A DNA stretch of 64,000 nt from CAYVBE01 sp964572825. GTDB taxonomy: Bacteria; Planctomycetota; Brocadiia; SM23-32. A model generated the notes under the pieces. That model had not been told where the DNA came from. It saw only the letters and a list, made by a program, of their open reading frames with translations, and ran no database searches. The position numbers and the translations under genes were made by a program. Of this stretch, positions 16,501 through 24,479 are shown piece after piece. Each line of letters begins with the position of its first letter. Position 1 is the first letter of the stretch. The stretch covers positions 38,036-102,035 of the forward strand of contig CAZNGS010000006.1 in NCBI GenBank assembly GCA_964572825.1, given 5' to 3'.

Positions 16501-19151
16501 CTCCCCAGCGTGCCCGCACAGGAGTCCTCGGTCAGCTCCGGCCTGCCCGCGACCGCGGCTTCCATGGCCTGCTCCACCAGCATCTCCCGGACATCCTCCG
16601 GCAGCTTCTGAAAGGCGGGCGTGGAGCGCATGTCCGCCGCAAAACGATGGCGCAGGATACGCATGCCGTAATCCACGCTGAGCTCCCCGCCCATGCTGTT
16701 GCCCAGCACCACGCCGGTGCGCTCGCGGGGGAAGTCCCTTTCCAGGCAGCCAGCGTCCTCCAAAGCCTGCCGCGCCACCTCCAGGGCCAGGAACTGGCCG
16801 CGATCGATGGAATCGGCGGCCACGGGCGGGATGTGGAACCGCAGGGGGTCTTTCTGAAAATCACGTATGAACGCCCCCAGGCGCGATGCGCTCTTGTCGG
16901 GGGTCTGGTGGGTCGCGTCGTAATATACTTCGAGGGCCCAGCGGTCCGGAGGAACCTCGCCCACGGCGCTCACACCGTCGCAGATGTTCTGCCAGAAGTC
17001 CCCGGGGTTTGCCGCGCCGGGGAAAACGCAGCCCATCCCCACCACGGCCACGGCGTCACGGAAGTCTTCATCCCCCTCCTGCGGAAGCTGAAGGCGAGCG
17101 GCCAGACGGCTCCCCCCAGCCGTTAGCCTCTCGTGCAGCTCTTCCACGTGCAGCAAGTTCCGCGCGCAGCCGATAACCTGTCCGCACATGTGAGGGGGCG
17201 AGTGATCCAGTCCGCGCCGCCCGACCGATGCCTCCAGCAGTTCACGAACCAGGCGCTCATATCGTCGTTTCTTCTCCGGCAGCGGCGCATCGGATGCGGC
17301 GATCTGCGCCTCCCGTTCGAACAGTCGCCTGAACCCGCCCGGCCGCGTCCACCGTGCGGGCAGATTCAGCAGGCGCCCCGAAACAGCGGTCTCCTCTGCC
17401 ATCTGGAGGGCGTGCCGGTAGGCGTCGCCGATCACCCCCGACCTGACGGCTTCCTCCGTCAGCAGATAAGCCGTGCCCACCTGCAGCCCCACGCCGGCAC
17501 CGAGTTCCGCCAGCGGCGCGGCGAACACGGCGGCCATCGCCGCCGATCGCTCTGTGGCCAGCCCTCCGGCGAACAGCACCCGCACCTGTCCCAGGGTATC
17601 CTCGGAGCGGGCCAGCAACTCGTTGACCGCCAGCTCCCATAGCACCAGGGAGCCAATGCTGCCGACGTGCCCACCCGCCTCGTGTCCCTCCAGTATCAGG
17701 CCGTGCACCCCGGCGTCCAGCGCGCCGCGCATATGTGCCGGTGTGGGTGTGTGGAGATAGGCGGGGATTCCCGCTTCCTGAAAGGGCAGAACATCGGGCG
17801 GGCTCCCGCCGGCGACCGTGACGGCGGTCGGCCGCTCGTCGAGCAGCGCGCCCGACACGGCGCCTTCATCGTCGAAAGCCAGCACACCGACTCCGAAGGG
17901 AGCGCCGTCCAGCGCAGCGCGGGAACTGGAGACAAGCTCCCGAACCGCCGGACCGTCCATGCCGGCGGCCGCCACGTACGGCAGAGCGCCGTGGCGGGCC
18001 ACTTCGGGGGCCAGCCCCGGACCATCGGTGATCACGGCCATCGGTCCCTGCACGATGGGCAATTCAGTGCCGTGGCAACGCGCCAGCGAAGAGCCGGCCT
18101 GGAAGGGCCAGTGTCTGCGGACCCGCGCGACTGTGCGTGCCACGCCGCGCCTGTAATCCAGGATGATCTCCCGTGCATCGAGCCCCCGTTCGGCGAATCG
18201 GCGGGCGAACTCGATGCCCTGGCCCACGGGTTTCAACCCCCCGGCCAGGCCGCCCCGAGCCAGCGGTCCGAGCGCATCGTGAAAGCGCTCGGCCTGCTCT
18301 TCCACATCCTCGGTGTCTGCGAAGAGTTGCCTCTCCCGGTTGCGCAGTTCGGCCATGCGGTCGGGACCGGTCGTGGCCAGGCCGCGGTAAGGCCGCCCCA
18401 CCAGGTCGCCGACCAGCACGGTGTCCGTAGCCGACGCCTCCCGCAGCCTTTGTGCGAGGTCCGGATCGATCGGTGACTCGGGCGCCAGCAGAACCTGGGT
18501 GTCCAGGACGCACCCGCTGCAGCCGGCCGCGTAGAGCGCGCCTGCCCCACGGGGGCCCACGCTGCCGCGCACCACGACCGGCAGGTCCAGCTCGGCCAGA
18601 AGCTCCTGGGTCAGCACAAAGGTCGTCCTGGCCGAAGTAAAGCCGGCGGCCTCGCAGCCGGAGGCCAGCACGAAATCGGCCCCGGTCTTGAGGGCGGTGC
18701 GTGCCGCGCGGCCTCCGTCCGCCTCCATCCCCGCCAGAAGTCCCGCCGACTTCAGTTCGGCCAGGGCGGAAACGAGGGCCGTCTCGGTGTCAAAAGGACC
18801 GCCCAGCACCACCCGCGCATCCGTGGGAAGCGTTCGCCGGAGGAAATCCAGCATCTCGGCGTCGGCGGCGCGTGCGGTGCAGGTGACGCAGCCCAGCCCT
18901 GCCTCCAGGGTCGATCGAACGAGCCGGCGCCCCTCGTCGGGTTCACCGTAGCGCAGGTCCAGCAACGGCTCCGCCAGCCCCGCGCACGCCTTCAGCAGGG
19001 AAATATCCGCCAGTCCAAAGGGCTGGGCCACCCAGAAATGGAATTTCCCGTTCTTACCCATCCGTATCTCCCCGTCAGCAGCCTGTCGAAGAACCGGGCG
19101 GAGTTCAGACATATCCCAGGTCCGCCAGGTGTTGCCTGACTGCCGTTTCAT
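10581..19151 (-). CDS. Giant iterative type I polyketide synthase: NPD-NPD-KS-AT-ACP-KR-DH-PPTase (2856 residues)
   Basis: Domains in order: degenerate nitronate-monooxygenase-like TIM barrel (about 36-260); a second, more canonical one (about 355-610, EGHEAGGHVG at 488-497); ketosynthase 698-1160 with Cys907 in DGACASS, His1041 in EAHGTGT and His1081; acyltransferase 1275-1600 with FPGQGSQ and Ser1378 in GHSVG; carrier 1700-1780 with Ser1738 in LGLDSIK; ketoreductase 2024-2285 with GGARGI and Tyr2218; hot-dog dehydratase 2310-2570 with His2344 and Asp2521; Sfp-type phosphopantetheinyl transferase 2640-2850 with GIDVE and WVAKEAALK. KS-AT-ACP-KR-DH-PPTase is the order of enediyne synthases; NPD domains resemble the PfaD enoyl reductase of PUFA synthases. 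Product unknown. ATG 19112 is an alternative start. Confidence 0.93.
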   Translation of the reverse strand: MKRQSGNTWRTWDMSELRPVLRQAADGEIRMGKNGKFHFWVAQPFGLADISLLKACAGLAEPLLDLRYGEPDEGRRLVRSTLEAGLGCVTCTARAADAEMLDFLRRTLPTDARVVLGGPFDTETALVSALAELKSAGLLAGMEADGGRAARTALKTGADFVLASGCEAAGFTSARTTFVLTQELLAELDLPVVVRGSVGPRGAGALYAAGCSGCVLDTQVLLAPESPIDPDLAQRLREASATDTVLVGDLVGRPYRGLATTGPDRMAELRNRERQLFADTEDVEEQAERFHDALGPLARGGLAGGLKPVGQGIEFARRFAERGLDAREIILDYRRGVARTVARVRRHWPFQAGSSLARCHGTELPIVQGPMAVITDGPGLAPEVARHGALPYVAAAGMDGPAVRELVSSSRAALDGAPFGVGVLAFDDEGAVSGALLDERPTAVTVAGGSPPDVLPFQEAGIPAYLHTPTPAHMRGALDAGVHGLILEGHEAGGHVGSIGSLVLWELAVNELLARSEDTLGQVRVLFAGGLATERSAAMAAVFAAPLAELGAGVGLQVGTAYLLTEEAVRSGVIGDAYRHALQMAEETAVSGRLLNLPARWTRPGGFRRLFEREAQIAASDAPLPEKKRRYERLVRELLEASVGRRGLDHSPPHMCGQVIGCARNLLHVEELHERLTAGGSRLAARLQLPQEGDEDFRDAVAVVGMGCVFPGAANPGDFWQNICDGVSAVGEVPPDRWALEVYYDATHQTPDKSASRLGAFIRDFQKDPLRFHIPPVAADSIDRGQFLALEVARQALEDAGCLERDFPRERTGVVLGNSMGGELSVDYGMRILRHRFAADMRSTPAFQKLPEDVREMLVEQAMEAAVAGRPELTEDSCAGTLGSVFAGRICNHFNLGGVSFTLDGACASSLAAVNAGIQGLHSGQFDLVLAGGVETRMDPATYVMFSSLGVLSDTGAFPFDERADGFVMGEGVGMVVLKRYPDAVRDGDRIYAVIRAVGSSSDGSARSVTAPHVPGQVQAMRRAYQGAPFTPGDIGLVEAHGTGTRTGDPTELSSLTQVFGPYVERRRSVALGSVKSMVGHMKTAAGIGGLIKVALAVHHGLLPPTMNCEQPRNDYDWESSPFYLITEPSPWPDDGLPLRGAVNAFGFGGVNFHVVLEEPPRVTAEAPAAPAGQSRLPSELFLFRAPERRQMLEQIADAEAEAAADSGQALASLARQVWERCGHGRCSLAVLARDARHLGSKLHFARQTLADPDRSEITSAQGVYYGEDPLADGARTAFLFPGQGSQYVGMGGDLLDVFPFLGPVVEDVAAVARRWTGHDILPVIFPNGKPGEEELEELKENLVRTDYNHPALLAMWCAIDLFLRRAGIRPHMAAGHSVGEYGALHAAGIFGLEATGAVTCVRGARAYEQCHRSGSMAAVAAPADAVEDVLRDVQGLVVVANKNCRMQSVISGETAAVDRSLELFEKRGYRCRRLRVSSAFHTDLMSPCVGPFREALEYLPVRRPEIPVQCNLTGTAYRADGNFAEELRDALARHLVSPVEFMANVESLYAAGVRLFLEVGPGSVLCSFTDNILGERPHWSFATNVRGVSPAAQLLHALAYCFARGLHVDLPAVLPHWRRGLKTSHQPIPAVRTGGESKETRRGASQASDPFAAALQDAPREAVERYLATRRPFLQEMLENIARLDFRDFAESVAAPDEDNDDPLCSEVIDVFARRTGYPPDAIDLDLDLEAELGLDSIKRTEILNELEGRFGVELGSSPEMRTREHLSTVRGVVRVVRETLSGGESTTPVVEPPAADETEWRTDCHRLVCELREVGPPAAADEGRLAGRKVALLTAAGAPTEALKARLISSGASVMTVAMDDDGLPEHPDVVVDLCGWARQSGATPGECEDWQRVFDRRSRKLLALAQEIVQTLKERREKCLWVEATPLGGDLGATAVEAPHALSAVGLALSRCMFSDHPDLFDVLYIDFEPETDPAEVAARVVAEMSAAPSHPEIGYVDGRRHEIHWVPADRAPSDQPPLKEGSVVLAVGGARGITAAMCRELAGRAKVHFIVVGRSEVDLTAADPAEPESFETERAALIRELRASDGRVVPAEVDRAAWRRVWDQERRHNLALLRRMAAGVEYRRCDVTDAAAVQQLVREIIKRFGCIDLVVSGAGSLVEKRIEELEPDRFIAGLRPKAIGTANLLAALGDAEVDTFVNVSSIVGRWGHMGMASYSVGHETASLLTAAARADREGRWLNLVYGPWLNVGMTRVGEIIERVRLSGGSFVREAHGVEYFIAELQATESETTSFRGEEPFGVLLAGGGATDPHPLLDTVEVTGDDTARGVSVFDPKGDPLARDHRVAGEALLPGAAAVEMMAEAAGVLADPRKALVEVRDVRLLRPMRFPRGEPRRFNTLAVRTDARGENEAFECEVFTMFRPPHGGDAERVSHATCVAVFGTRRPPPEPSLLVVRHALGDHAVEMDAFWDTRLARGRRGGFRNIRAIQSVAVDSIVGDVFGPPGSAASQDRFTGDCLRLDGVLYLASLPDVFATANPAHYVESIESIRFYERDLPSTARRCRSRIGDWQGRRFSNEIEGVDALGVVRERIRRAISVRAEKPDRTEAERPIFEDLRWHPQRREIAQRLGLATRLSLTEVEIPLVMNALEATGEGDFLDEWLSERERELFEGLTHPKRRSEWLAGRICAKEAVRSLRGDTVAAAELEVLPDAQGAPALRARDAGKTPRISIAHSQGLAVAAALESAPVGIDVEKVAFDIHRFQSRFCTADEVRSTRESTGELEVPTLMNLWVAKEAALKTAGGSSLTMTNLRVRTARLDGRYIVVDLDSEAGLAVRAVCLRSHNCFYAVATQTRDAP

Positions 19152-20754
19152 CCGCCTCCTGCACGGCGGCTCCTGCTCCGGGCATGCGGGCCTCGTCGAG
19201 ACTCACGTCCTGCCGGCGAACGGGCCGTTGCACATCTCCGGTGAAAATCCCGTGCAGCACCCTTCCCTCCATGTAGTCGGGCACTCCAAGGCCGAGGGTA
19301 TGGAGCACCGTGGGAGCGACGTCCAGAATGTCCGCGTCCATTCCTGTGCCTCGCGCCATACCCGGCCCGCTGGCCACCAGCACGCCTTCCATACGGTGGT
19401 TGGCGGCTTTCTCGTAATCCCCGAACACCGGCTCACCCAGCCCCGTCATCACCGCCAGCTCTCCGTGGCAAAGTGCAAAGAGCAGATCGGGGGCATCTAC
19501 GAGGTAGGGGCCGCTGTGGACCGACGCGGGGCGAAGCATGTGGCTCACCGCCCGGTGGCCCGTCCAGGGGTCCTTCAATTCTTCCAGAGCTCCCATCAGG
19601 TCCTGGAGGACGCGCTCGCACTCGGGTCCGGGTTCCAGCGCTCCGTCGGTCCAGCGGTCGCGACGATTCAGGTGTATGCCGCAATCGGAGCTCGAGAGCG
19701 CGCAGGCGGTCGTGCCGGGCCAATCCGCCAGATCCCCCAGCAAAGACTGCCCGCGCCGGCGCCGCCCCATGCGCAGCTTGCTGTTGGGCAGGCAGACGCG
19801 CAGCGCCTCACGGGCCGCTCCGAGCAATCCGGTGCGCCGCAGAACGGCCTTCGCGGCGCCCGCCCCTCGGAAAAACAGGCGGCTCCCTCTCGCCCGCGCC
19901 CTGCCTACCTTGAGAAAGCCCTTCTGCGCCAGAAAACTGTTCACGAAGAATGCGCCCCGCACCGGCCCGAACCCGTGATCGGAGACGACGAAGAACGTGG
20001 CGTTATGCCCGAAGGTCTCCCGCAACATGCCGATGGTCCGGTCAACTTCGCGAAAGAACTGCCGGGTGCCCTCGCCAAGCCCCGCGTCGGCTCCGCCGTT
20101 CTCCCGCACGCAGTAGTCCCACAGGTGGTGCTGAACGTGGTCCGTCTCGCTGACGACGCACATGAACAGGTCCGGCTGAAACCTCTTCAGCAGGTAGCTC
20201 ATGGTGCGCCGCGCGTCATGGAGGAGTGATATCTTCTCGCCCAGATAAAGGGCCATCCGTTCGCGGGGGTTGTCGCCGCGCAACTGCCCCATGCCACGCC
20301 GTGAAAGCTCGTCCCACAGTTCGGGGGGATGGGTTGCGGTGTGGTCCTGCGCGGTGCTCAGGATGCCGGTGACCATAAACCCGTTGACGGGCCAGGCCGG
20401 ATAGGTGACGGGGACCCGGTAGGCCCCCACCCGGAGTCCGGCCTGCCCGGCAAGATCCCAGATGCGAGGAAGGGCGCAGTCGCTGGAGCGGACGATGCGT
20501 CCCCGGCGGGAATCCTTCGGCCACTTGAAAAAATCGTAGATGCCGTGCTGACCCGGGTTCACGCCCGTGGTCATCGAAGTCCATGCCGGCCCGGTGACGG
20601 GGGGTATGGTGGACATCAACTCGCCCCGCACACCCTCCTCAACCAGCTCGCGGAGGTTCGGCAGGTCCCCGGCGGCCATCCGCCGGTCCAGGACCGTAAA
20701 CGTGGCCCCGTCCAGGCCGATAACGCACACCTTGCCCCCGGACTCAACGGTCAT
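19105..20754 (-). CDS. Alkaline-phosphatase-superfamily hydrolase (type I phosphodiesterase/nucleotide pyrophosphatase)
   Basis: 549 residues without a signal peptide. The metal-site blocks are visible: GLDGATF with D15, the PPVTGPAWTSM segment carrying the nucleophile Thr, SETDHVQHH, VVSDHGFG, and a late LDVAPTVLHTLGL. These define the phosphodiesterase branch of the alkaline phosphatase superfamily; the substrate (phosphodiester, phosphonate or nucleotide sugar) cannot be read from sequence. It is the promoter-proximal gene of the operon and overlaps the polyketide synthase start by up to 47 bases, so it is probably part of the same pathway. Relatives are frequent in planctomycete biosynthetic and glycan loci (general knowledge). 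Confidence 0.85.
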   Translation of the reverse strand: MTVESGGKVCVIGLDGATFTVLDRRMAAGDLPNLRELVEEGVRGELMSTIPPVTGPAWTSMTTGVNPGQHGIYDFFKWPKDSRRGRIVRSSDCALPRIWDLAGQAGLRVGAYRVPVTYPAWPVNGFMVTGILSTAQDHTATHPPELWDELSRRGMGQLRGDNPRERMALYLGEKISLLHDARRTMSYLLKRFQPDLFMCVVSETDHVQHHLWDYCVRENGGADAGLGEGTRQFFREVDRTIGMLRETFGHNATFFVVSDHGFGPVRGAFFVNSFLAQKGFLKVGRARARGSRLFFRGAGAAKAVLRRTGLLGAAREALRVCLPNSKLRMGRRRRGQSLLGDLADWPGTTACALSSSDCGIHLNRRDRWTDGALEPGPECERVLQDLMGALEELKDPWTGHRAVSHMLRPASVHSGPYLVDAPDLLFALCHGELAVMTGLGEPVFGDYEKAANHRMEGVLVASGPGMARGTGMDADILDVAPTVLHTLGLGVPDYMEGRVLHGIFTGDVQRPVRRQDVSLDEARMPGAGAAVQEADETAVRQHLADLGYV

Positions 20755-20795
20755 TTCAGCCCATCCCCCATTAGCCCCTTCGCCCTGTACGCCTC

Positions 20796-20824
20796 ATTTT
20801 AGCGAGGGGGCCGAAAAATCGCAA
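20796..20824 (-). promoter_or_regulatory. Predicted promoter of the polyketide operon
   Basis: On the minus strand TTGCGA (20819-20824), a 17-base spacer and TAAAAT (20796-20801) form a good sigma-70-type promoter about 45 bases before the phosphodiesterase start. It is back to back with the promoter for the GT2 gene at 20854. Confidence 0.6.
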
Positions 20825-20853
20825 AGGCGTGACCGCCCCGGCGGGCCCGGCTC

Positions 20854-20883
20854 TTGACAGATACGGCGCGCGCGCCGTAGCTT
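20854..20883 (+). promoter_or_regulatory. Predicted promoter of the GT2 gene with an 18-bp perfect palindrome in the spacer
   Basis: A consensus TTGACA (20854-20859) is followed, after 18 bases, by the weak TAGCTT. The spacer is filled by the perfect palindrome TACGGCGCGCGCGCCGTA (20862-20879). A repressor bound there would block the promoter and might also affect the divergent polyketide promoter 30 bases away. Confidence 0.55.
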
Positions 20884-20911
20884 TGAGCGGTCTCTGCCGG
20901 GGGGAAGAGGT

Positions 20912-21979
20912 GTGTCCGAACGCGAACGTTCCTGGCCGCTCGAGCGGTTCGAAAGCGGGCTCGTCTCCGTGATCGTTCCCGTCTATAACCGCAGTCGCCT
21001 GGTGACGGAGACACTGGAGTCGGTGCGGTTGCAGACCTATCGGCCCATCGAGCTGATCGTGGTGGACGACGGCAGCACGGACGGCACGCCGGCGGCTGTG
21101 GAGCGGTGGATGGCCGCCCGCCCGCCGGAACACCGGCTGAGCGTGGAGCTGCTCCACCAGGAACATCGGGGCGCGCCCGCGGCGCGGAACCTGGGAGCCC
21201 GCAGCTCGCGGGGCGAGTTCGTCCGCTGGCTGGATTCCGACGACCTGCTGGCGCCTCGCTACCTGAGCGCGTGCATGGGGGCGCTGCGAGGTTCTCATTG
21301 CTCCGTTGCCACCGGCCCGGGGGTCCGCTTCTCCCGCCGGGGAGGCAAATGGCTGCACCTGGGCGAGCGCAACGGCCTGGGCCTGCCGGCGGGGCTGACC
21401 CCCCTTGAAGTGGAGTTGCGGGGAGAGAACATAACACTGCCCAACTTCGCCCTCTACCAGCGGGGTCTGGTCCGCGCCGTCGGCCCCTGGGACCCGCGCC
21501 TGCGGCAGTTCGAGGATCTGGACTATGCCCTGCGGGTGGCCGTTCTCATGCCTGAACTGGCCTACTCGCCGGCTGCTGTCACGCTGAGGCGCGTGCACGG
21601 CGCACGCCAGATAGTTTCCCGGCGGGGGCAAGCCATCGTCCAATCCCATCGCTGGATTGTCCACCGCGCCGAGCAGATGCTCCGGCAAGCCGGACTTTGG
21701 GGGGACTATCGGGCTGCGTTCGCCTGCTTTCTGGCGCTTCGCGCCACCCGGGCCCGGCGTTGGGAAGGGGCGCTGGTGGCAGACTGGTGTCGGCGACTGC
21801 GCGCCCTGGGGCCTCCCGCTCCGCCCCTGGATTATGCTACGATGCGCCTGGGCTGGCCTCTGCTGGGTGTGCGTGGAACCCGCTTTGCATGGCGCGCCGT
21901 GCGCCTCGTCCGCAGGACGCTGGAGCCGGCGCGGAAGACGCAGCGAGTTCCCGGCGCCCTGATACCTCACTCGATCTGA
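20912..21979 (+). CDS. Family 2 glycosyltransferase
   Basis: GTG start preceded by GGGGAAGAGG. Residues 15-125 form a GT-A nucleotide-sugar domain: SVIVPVYNRS, VVDDGSTDGT and the metal-binding LDSDD. A later FEDLDYALR block matches the acceptor/catalytic ED motif of GT2 enzymes. No membrane helix is seen. It is divergent from the polyketide operon across about 160 bases with back-to-back promoters, which suggests linked regulation, and it overlaps the convergent radical SAM gene by 13 bases. The sugar is unknown. Confidence 0.88.
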   Translation: MSERERSWPLERFESGLVSVIVPVYNRSRLVTETLESVRLQTYRPIELIVVDDGSTDGTPAAVERWMAARPPEHRLSVELLHQEHRGAPAARNLGARSSRGEFVRWLDSDDLLAPRYLSACMGALRGSHCSVATGPGVRFSRRGGKWLHLGERNGLGLPAGLTPLEVELRGENITLPNFALYQRGLVRAVGPWDPRLRQFEDLDYALRVAVLMPELAYSPAAVTLRRVHGARQIVSRRGQAIVQSHRWIVHRAEQMLRQAGLWGDYRAAFACFLALRATRARRWEGALVADWCRRLRALGPPAPPLDYATMRLGWPLLGVRGTRFAWRAVRLVRRTLEPARKTQRVPGALIPHSI

Positions 21980-22971
21980 TCTGCCTTCTGGTCGGCGGCC
22001 GGTGGCGGCCAGAGCTGTTCAAGCCGCGGCCCCCTGGCCGCATCCGGAGCCATGGGCCGGAAGGTGGGCACCAGGCCGAGACTGCGCCGAAGCCGGCGAG
22101 GCAGAAATCCGAGCCACCGGCCGAGCCGTTCGGCGCGCAGGCGTGCCTTGAGCTCAGCGGCGTCGAGCAGTTCCTCGCGCCCGCCGGGGCGGGGTCCGTC
22201 TATCTCTTGCTCGTGCAGTTGTCGGTGCTCGACGATTCTGCCCACCATCCCGAAGCAGCAGGCGCAAGTCTGCAACGGTTCGCGGGAGGCGAGATAGGCC
22301 CGGATACGGTCCGCCATGTCAGACCGGTCCTCGATCAGCAGGCCGTCTTCGGAGATCGTCTCCCGCGAAAGCCCAACCCTCTCAAGGCGGCGATAGGCCA
22401 GCGCCGCCTGCACGCAACGGTAGAGCCGACCACCCCGATAGGCGTGACAGAGGTCCTTGAACAGGCACGTGCGGAACACGCTCCGCGTGAGGGCCCGATC
22501 CCCGTGGGGTGCATCCCCGATGGTCTCCCGAAACAGGGGGCGATGGGTGACCCGCAGCACGGTTGCCGTCCGTCGGGCGTTTTGTGTGGCCTCTTCCAGG
22601 TCCACCCTGTCCTCGAAGCCCGGGTAGAGGCTCACGTGCAGGATGTCCACCTCGTCCCAAAGCTCCGGGCAGGCCCGGTGCAGGAGCAGACCGTTGGTCT
22701 GCAACCGGATGCGATCGGGCACGCCCGTCCTGCGCAGGGCCCGCAGGAGCGCTCCTATGTCCGGGTGGAGTAGCGGCTCACCGCCCGACACGTGCAGCTC
22801 CCGGGCGTGCGCATGGCGGCCCAGCAGCGAGAGCTCCTGTACAAGGCTTTCCGTGGGCTCGATGTGCGGTTCCGCGTAAGGGGCGAAATGGTTGCAGGCG
22901 CAGCACTGGAGGTTGCACTGTGCCACGGGATCGATGACGAGCCATCTGATGCCAGCCCTGGGGTCGGCCAT
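21967..22971 (-). CDS. Radical SAM protein
   Basis: The CxxxCxxC cluster motif is present as Cys38, Cys42 and Cys45 when counted from a GTG at 23028. I prefer the ATG at 22971 because GAGGG lies 8-9 bases before it, and the protein is then 334 residues. A glycine-rich LHVSGGEPLLHP block (SAM binding) follows. Three further cysteines near residues 265-270 (TCACC) may hold an auxiliary cluster. It is 16 or more bases downstream of the acetyltransferase gene, probably co-transcribed, and convergent with GT2. Such proteins in glycan or natural-product loci modify sugars or peptides; the substrate is unknown. Confidence 0.82.
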   Translation of the reverse strand: MADPRAGIRWLVIDPVAQCNLQCCACNHFAPYAEPHIEPTESLVQELSLLGRHAHARELHVSGGEPLLHPDIGALLRALRRTGVPDRIRLQTNGLLLHRACPELWDEVDILHVSLYPGFEDRVDLEEATQNARRTATVLRVTHRPLFRETIGDAPHGDRALTRSVFRTCLFKDLCHAYRGGRLYRCVQAALAYRRLERVGLSRETISEDGLLIEDRSDMADRIRAYLASREPLQTCACCFGMVGRIVEHRQLHEQEIDGPRPGGREELLDAAELKARLRAERLGRWLGFLPRRLRRSLGLVPTFRPMAPDAARGPRLEQLWPPPAADQKADQIE

Positions 22972-23044
22972 TGTCGGGGCCCTCGATCTCAAAAACCTGT
23001 CCGCCAGCGGCCGGACCGCCGCCGGCACAACGGCGCAGGAATCG

Positions 23045-24121
23045 TTACTGCGTGAACCAGTCTCCCAAACTGAAGTACCAGCGTCCCATGTCCAGTTCGG
23101 GTCGGTCGCCTTTCGCAGCCGTGATCACGCAGAGCGACAGGTCCCACAATCGCGTGGCCCAGGATTGGAAGCCTGTCCGCCGCAGAAGGCGGGCCTCGTG
23201 GGAGCGCGCGGGGAAGCACGCCGTGACCAGGCCGATGCCCATGGAGCTGAGATCCAGAAGAGCGTGCCGGAGCAGGGACCTCAGGACGGGCATCCGGCTC
23301 CCCCGTGCCAGCAGTTCCGTGATGTAAGCGGCGCTCCTGTCCGGCACGGCGCGATAAACCACCACTCCCTCGGGCCGGCCCCGCCGATAGGCGGCTGCGC
23401 AGCGGTAGTCGAACTCCGGATGCCGCACGTAGCGCCAGTTCAGGTAACGCCCATCCCGCACGGCGCACACGTCGCACGCCCCGACTGCGTCCTTCCAAAG
23501 CGCATCGAATTCCCGTCCGAACTCTTCCTCAACGGGATGGACCTCTATCTGCGAGCCCTCCTCGTCCGGAATCCGCGTTCCCAGAAATGGCTGCGCCGCA
23601 CAAGCCAGAGCGGCCATCGGTCGGGGCCAGCCCCGTGCCCGGAGGAGACGCGGCAGGTCCAGAAAGCCGGCATAGACCGGCACCCGGCCTATCACCCGCG
23701 CCCCCAGGCGCCGGTTCAGAGGTGCCACCGAGGGCACCAAAAATGCGTATCCGAAGGCCACGCCGTCCTGCGCGGCGCGCTCCCCGCTGGCATGAAGCAG
23801 GCCCATCAGGGTCCCCCAGGACCGCTCGGAGGGGAGCGTTACCAGGCCGTTCACCAGCGACGCCACGGCCGGGCGGCCCCCACGGTTGAACCGCAGATAG
23901 GTGCTGCCGACCATGCCCACCAGCCGTCCTCCCAGGAGGGCGACCGCCGTGGCGCCCGTCCCGCCCGGATTCTCCAGGCACGACCACTGCCAGTGGCCCT
24001 CGCTTCTGGTCATGCCGGCCCGGCGGCAGAAGGCGCTTAGTTTGGGCGCGAGACTATCAAGATTGGCCGAGGCGACCACACGAAACAGCGGTGTCGGATA
24101 TCTGCGCGCTCTGTCGTCCAT
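23045..24121 (-). CDS. GNAT-like acetyltransferase (358 residues)
   Basis: The start is set at ATG 24121, with AGAGGAG just upstream and a strong promoter at 24164-24193; the open frame extends further but that part is Pro/Ala-rich and lies upstream of the promoter. The N-terminal half has a GNAT-type acetyl-CoA fold pattern (GGRLVGMVGSTYLRF, then a helix and SVAPLNRRLGARVIGR). The C-terminal half repeats a similar pattern, suggesting a double GNAT like FemAB or GNAT_9 proteins. It probably forms an operon with the radical SAM gene. An acetylation step on an amino sugar or lipid is inferred from context. Confidence 0.65.
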   Translation of the reverse strand: MDDRARRYPTPLFRVVASANLDSLAPKLSAFCRRAGMTRSEGHWQWSCLENPGGTGATAVALLGGRLVGMVGSTYLRFNRGGRPAVASLVNGLVTLPSERSWGTLMGLLHASGERAAQDGVAFGYAFLVPSVAPLNRRLGARVIGRVPVYAGFLDLPRLLRARGWPRPMAALACAAQPFLGTRIPDEEGSQIEVHPVEEEFGREFDALWKDAVGACDVCAVRDGRYLNWRYVRHPEFDYRCAAAYRRGRPEGVVVYRAVPDRSAAYITELLARGSRMPVLRSLLRHALLDLSSMGIGLVTACFPARSHEARLLRRTGFQSWATRLWDLSLCVITAAKGDRPELDMGRWYFSLGDWFTQ

Positions 24122-24163
24122 GCTCCTCTTTCCGGCCGGCCGGGGTGGGCTGCGAAGCAACGG

Positions 24164-24193
24164 ATTATACAGGTCGGCGTCGCGGGGGCTCAA
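24164..24193 (-). promoter_or_regulatory. Predicted promoter of the acetyltransferase-radical SAM operon
   Basis: Minus strand TTGAGC (24188-24193), 18 bases, perfect TATAAT (24164-24169), about 43 bases before the ATG at 24121. The position supports the short start of the acetyltransferase. Confidence 0.65.
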
Positions 24194-24402
24194 GGCGCCC
24201 GGGTCAGCAAAGAAAGGAACATCCTGGGTTGTTGCTGCCGCTGCAATAGGAGCGGGGGCCGGGGACGCACTGCCGATGGCCGACGTCATGGACTGGCGCG
24301 CGTTATCCGACCGTCGCACCGTCGACGTCGGCTTCCACCCGGGGGGACTGGCATCTCCACCCATCACGCGAAGAGCCCTCGCCCGCCTCGCCGTGGGCAC
24401 CG

Positions 24403-24430
24403 TTGACAGCGTCCGAGGAGCCTGCATAAT
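24403..24430 (+). promoter_or_regulatory. Predicted promoter of the second GT2 gene
   Basis: TTGACA (24403-24408), 16 bases, CATAAT (24425-24430). It rules out starts at or before 24429 and leaves ATG 24450 or 24480 for the glycosyltransferase. Confidence 0.65.
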
Positions 24431-24479
24431 GGCTCACCGAACCCGGGGCATGCGCTTGAACGAACGGAACTGGACGACT

